Assembly (NCBI GenBank): GCA_943845485.1
Contig: CALTNV010000017.1
Coordinates: 1-9,631 of the forward strand
Source of the DNA: an uncultured Flavobacteriales bacterium
GTDB taxonomy: Bacteria; Bacteroidota; Bacteroidia; Flavobacteriales; CALTNV01
Length of the DNA: 9,631 nt
Reading direction: 5' to 3'
Positions 6,981-9,631 of the stretch are shown piece after piece. Within the stretch, counting starts at the first letter, position 1. The number at the start of each line of letters is the position of its first letter. The notes beneath the pieces are model-generated. The model ran no database searches, was not told the origin of the DNA, and saw only the letters and a program-made list of their open reading frames with translations. A program made the translations under genes and the position numbers.

Positions 6981-8411
6981 TTATGAAATGATTTTTCCTT
7001 TTAATGTTGCAGATGAGCAATCATGGATTTTTACATTTACATAGTCTCCTATAATTGAATCTTCTTTATCAAAAATCACCATTTTATTTTGGTCATTTCT
7101 TCCGTGATATTGTTGGTCAGATTTTTTTGAAACTCCTTCAACTAATACTTCAAATGTTTTTCCAATATCATTTTGATTAGAATTTAATGCATTTTTATTT
7201 ACAACATTAATAATTTCTGTTAACCTTCTGCTTTTAACTTCTTCAGGTACATCATCTTCAAATTTCCTTTCTGCTAATGTTTTCGGTCTTTCTGAATATT
7301 TGTAATTAAAGACAAATGTAAATTTCACCTCTTCAATTAATGTTAAAGTATCATTATGTTGTTCTTCTGTTTCACCACAAAATCCAGTTATAATATCAGA
7401 TGAAATAGTACAGCCTGGAATAATTTCGTTTATGGCTCTAATTCTATCTAAATACCATTCTCTAGTATATCCTCTATTCATTTTCTTTAAAATCTCAGAA
7501 TTTCCTGATTGGACGGGTAGATGTATGAAGTTACAAATATTATCGTATTTAGCTATCACTCTTAGCACATCATCCGTCATATCTTTAGGGTGTGACGTAG
7601 AGAATCTTATTCTTAATTTAGGATTTGCTATAGCTACTTTTTCAAGTAGTTGAGAGAAATTTACTGTTTCTTTGTTTGTATCTTTAATCTCTCCTTTTGC
7701 TGTAATATTCCATCTATATGAATCGACGTTCTGCCCCAATAAGGTGATTTCTCTGATACCTTCTTGATATAGATATTTTGCTTCGTGAACAATTGTTTCA
7801 GGATCTCTACTTCTTTCTCTGCCTCTTGTGAATGGTACTACACAAAAAGAACACATGTTGTCACATCCTCTCATAATAGAGACAAAAGCAGTAACACCGT
7901 TAGAGTTTAGTCTTATCGGACTTATTTCAGAATAAGTCTCTTCTCTTGATAATAGTACATTAACAGCCTTTTGCCCACCAGTAACCTCCTTAATTAAAGA
8001 TGGTAAATCTCTGTATGCATCCGGCCCTACTATTAAATCAACTATTTTTTCTTCTTCAAGTAGGTCTGCTTTTAACCTTTCGGCCATACATCCCATTATC
8101 CCTATTATTAACCCCTTTTTACGTTTTTTGATACCATTAAAATGTACAAGCCTATTTCTTACTGTTTGTTCGGCTTTATCTCTTATAGAACAGGTGTTTA
8201 TTAAAATCAGATTTGCTTCATCAAAATTTTTGGTGATTCCATAATCTTCTTTATTTAATATAGAGGCAACAATTTCACTATCGGAAAAATTCATTTGACA
8301 TCCATAGCTTTCTATGTATGCATATTTGTTATAGGTTTTTGGTGCTTGCTTTAATAACGTTGCTTCTCCTTGTCTATCCTCTATTATAATTTTACGTTCA
8401 GTAGTTTCCAT
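6981..8411 (-). CDS. miaB: tRNA-2-methylthio-N6-dimethylallyladenosine synthase MiaB
   Basis: MiaB is a radical-SAM methylthiotransferase that converts i6A37 to ms2i6A37 in tRNAs reading UNN codons, improving codon-anticodon pairing. The 476 residues show all three domains. The N-terminal UPF0004 domain binds the auxiliary cluster through C38 ([13 protein letters not shown]), C74 ([12 protein letters not shown]) and C108 (IMGCMAERL). The radical-SAM core has CDNMCSFC (C183, C187, C190) and the typical HLPVQSGN (297-304) and [12 protein letters not shown] (337-348). A C-terminal TRAM domain spans about 410-476. The first about 28 residues are a variable extension common in Bacteroidetes. The sequence [15 protein letters not shown] (188-202) favours MiaB over MtaB or RimO. 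It is the first gene of the five-gene operon, with a promoter candidate about 60-90 nt upstream of its start. Confidence 0.97.
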   Translation of the reverse strand: METTERKIIIEDRQGEATLLKQAPKTYNKYAYIESYGCQMNFSDSEIVASILNKEDYGITKNFDEANLILINTCSIRDKAEQTVRNRLVHFNGIKKRKKGLIIGIMGCMAERLKADLLEEEKIVDLIVGPDAYRDLPSLIKEVTGGQKAVNVLLSREETYSEISPIRLNSNGVTAFVSIMRGCDNMCSFCVVPFTRGRERSRDPETIVHEAKYLYQEGIREITLLGQNVDSYRWNITAKGEIKDTNKETVNFSQLLEKVAIANPKLRIRFSTSHPKDMTDDVLRVIAKYDNICNFIHLPVQSGNSEILKKMNRGYTREWYLDRIRAINEIIPGCTISSDIITGFCGETEEQHNDTLTLIEEVKFTFVFNYKYSERPKTLAERKFEDDVPEEVKSRRLTEIINVVNKNALNSNQNDIGKTFEVLVEGVSKKSDQQYHGRNDQNKMVIFDKEDSIIGDYVNVKIHDCSSATLKGKIIS

Positions 8412-8435
8412 GTTCCTATTCCTTTATTATATACT

Positions 8436-8467
8436 TTGCTAAATTTTCAGCCTAAAAATTATGTTTG
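8436..8467 (+). promoter_or_regulatory. Candidate distal promoter of topA
   Basis: Plus strand: TTG (8436-8438), 21 bp, then TATGTTTG (8460-8467), a full match to TAnnTTTG. The start would be near 8474, leaving a leader of about 114 nt before topA. It overlaps the miaB promoter candidate face to face. Confidence 0.42.
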
Positions 8468-8498
8468 TAAAGGTAGTTAAAAATACATATTATGACAA
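8468..8498 (-). promoter_or_regulatory. Candidate promoter of the miaB operon
   Basis: Minus strand: TTG (8498-8496), 20 bp, then TACCTTTA (8475-8468), matching TAnnTTTG at five of six fixed positions. The start would be near 8462, about 50 nt before the miaB ATG. The -7 box directly abuts a plus-strand -7 box at 8460-8467. Confidence 0.45.
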
Positions 8499-8526
8499 TG
8501 TGGCATAAATAAAACTTCTTCTTTTT

Positions 8527-8558
8527 TTGTATTTTCAATATAAAATCATTTTACTTTG
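8527..8558 (+). promoter_or_regulatory. Candidate proximal promoter of topA
   Basis: Plus strand: TTG (8527-8529), 21 bp, then TTACTTTG (8551-8558), with one mismatch to TAnnTTTG (T for A at position 2). It would give a short leader of about 23 nt. Which of the two topA candidates is used cannot be told from sequence. Confidence 0.35.
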
Positions 8559-8587
8559 TGGTTTTACAATTTTAAGAAATGTAATAT

Positions 8588-9631
8588 ATGGCTAAGAATT
8601 TAGTAATCGTTGAGTCACCTGCAAAAGCTTCTACAATAGAAAAATATCTAGGAAAAGATTATATAGTAAAGTCTAGTTTTGGACATGTTAGAGATTTAGC
8701 TTCCAAAGGTTTAGCAATTGATGTTGAAAACGAATTTCAACCAAATTATGAAATCTCTGCTGATAAAAAGAAGTTAGTTACTGAACTTAAAAAGCTTTCT
8801 AAAGAAGCTGATATTGTTTGGTTAGCAACGGATGAGGATCGTGAAGGAGAGGCGATATCTTGGCATCTTAAAGAAGCATTAAAGTTAAAAGATGATAAAA
8901 CCAAGAGGATTACATTTAATGAAATTACTGAAAAAGCAATTACTTCTGCAATCAAAAATCCTCGAGATATTGATTATAATTTGGTAGATGCTCAGCAGGC
9001 CCGAAGAGTTTTAGATAGATTAGTTGGTTTCGAGCTATCTCCTGTTTTATGGAGAAAGGTTAAGCCTTCTTTAAGTGCTGGTAGGGTTCAGAGTGTTACA
9101 GTAAGGTTGGTTGTTGAGAGAGAAAGAGATATTGAAGCTTTTGTTCCAGAAACTTATTATAAGATAATAGGGGATTTTGATGTAGAAGGAAGGTCTTTAA
9201 AAGCTGATTACAATACTAAAATAAAAAGCAATGAAGAAGTACAGACTATTTTTTCTGCTTTAAAAAACAATGATAAATATTCTGTTTCAAAGTTAGAAAC
9301 AAAACCTTTCAAAAGAAAACCTTCTGCTCCTTTTACTACTTCTACGCTTCAACAAGAAGCAAGTAGGAAAATAGGCTTCTCTCCATCAAAAACAATGATG
9401 GTAGCCCAAAGACTTTATGAATCAGGTGCGATTACATATATGAGAACAGATTCTGTTCATTTGTCTGATTTTGCTATGGAAGGAATAAAGAATGAAGTAA
9501 ATGAAGTTTTTGGTAGTAAATATTATAAATCTCGTTCTTTTAGTGTTAAAAGTAAGGGCGCTCAAGAAGCTCATGAGGCTATTAGACCGACAAATTTTGC
9601 AGTTACCGAGGTTGATAGCTCTGAGAATGAT
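8588..9631 (+). CDS. topA: DNA topoisomerase I, type IA (N-terminal part, cut by window edge)
   Basis: TopA relaxes negative supercoils by nicking one strand through a 5'-phosphotyrosine link. I translated 348 codons from the ATG at 8588, open to the edge. The start gives MAKNLVIVESPAKASTIEKYL, the family's usual N-terminus. The Toprim domain supplies E9 and the metal-binding DxDxE of TDEDREGEAISWHL (81-94; D82, D84, E86). Next come the conserved DAQQARRVLDRLVGFELSP (134-152) and LSAGRVQSV (162-170), and the active-site region GAITYMRTDSVHLS (280-293) with catalytic Y284 (Y319 of E. coli). The segment AQEAHEAIRPT (325-335) is also typical. The remaining body and any zinc-finger or basic tail lie outside the window. 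It is transcribed divergently from miaB across a 176-bp gap and is probably monocistronic or first in its transcript. Confidence 0.97.
   Translation, partial: MAKNLVIVESPAKASTIEKYLGKDYIVKSSFGHVRDLASKGLAIDVENEFQPNYEISADKKKLVTELKKLSKEADIVWLATDEDREGEAISWHLKEALKLKDDKTKRITFNEITEKAITSAIKNPRDIDYNLVDAQQARRVLDRLVGFELSPVLWRKVKPSLSAGRVQSVTVRLVVERERDIEAFVPETYYKIIGDFDVEGRSLKADYNTKIKSNEEVQTIFSALKNNDKYSVSKLETKPFKRKPSAPFTTSTLQQEASRKIGFSPSKTMMVAQRLYESGAITYMRTDSVHLSDFAMEGIKNEVNEVFGSKYYKSRSFSVKSKGAQEAHEAIRPTNFAVTEVDSSEND

Noticed and set aside
8436..8454. Possible sigma-54 promoter for miaB (minus strand, AGGCTGAAAATTTAGCA)
   Set aside because: It resembles the groES site, but the GG-to-GC distance is one base too long, the first base is wrong and the -24 box lacks GGCA. 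Sigma-54 spacing is strict.
8746..8955. Minus-strand frame opposite topA, with similar short frames at 4659-4874, 6561-6791 and 7432-7653
   Set aside because: All lie wholly inside well-supported genes on the other strand and show no independent motif or start context.

Overview
The window is an AT-rich stretch of a Bacteroidetes chromosome, most likely Flavobacteriales. The evidence is protein content (DUF4271 beside a Bacteroidetes-type HemD, LptE/SecG/GroESL gene order, a short SecG), weak or absent Shine-Dalgarno sequences, and promoter candidates of the TTG / TAnnTTTG type. Almost everything is conserved core genome. I see no mobile element, CRISPR array, tRNA, rRNA or phage gene.

Layout, left to right. 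(1) 1-533, minus: the first 177 codons of a glutaryl-CoA dehydrogenase-like acyl-CoA dehydrogenase, with a good promoter just upstream. (2) 662-2104, plus: a six-helix DUF4271 membrane protein followed by uroporphyrinogen-III synthase (hemD, GTG start), probably one transcript. (3) A long bidirectional terminator (2135-2191) separates hemD from the convergent groES-groEL operon (minus, 2196-4118). (4) A 155-bp gap upstream of groES (4119-4273) holds a 27-bp-arm palindrome and a strong -24/-12 (sigma-54 type) promoter candidate. (5) 4274-8411, minus: a tightly packed operon read as miaB, a sigma-54 activator without a receiver domain, lptE, a TPR-like protein and secG, with gaps of 19, 3, 9 and 3 nt. 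(6) A divergent 176-bp region with several promoter candidates, then the first 348 codons of topA (plus, 8588 to the window edge).

Working together: the five-gene operon mixes tRNA thiomethylation (MiaB), LPS transport (LptE) and protein export (SecG) with a sigma-54 activator. The next operon downstream, groESL, carries the best sigma-54 promoter I could find (11 of 12 constrained consensus positions match), with a palindrome centred about 83 bp upstream of the predicted start. The most interesting hypothesis is therefore a local circuit in which the activator encoded with lptE/secG drives the chaperonin operon from a sigma-54 promoter. The DNA elements and the intact GAFTGA loop are visible; the regulatory link is inference.

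Limits: all identifications come from reading motifs and remembered family features, with no database search. Both edge genes are partial.
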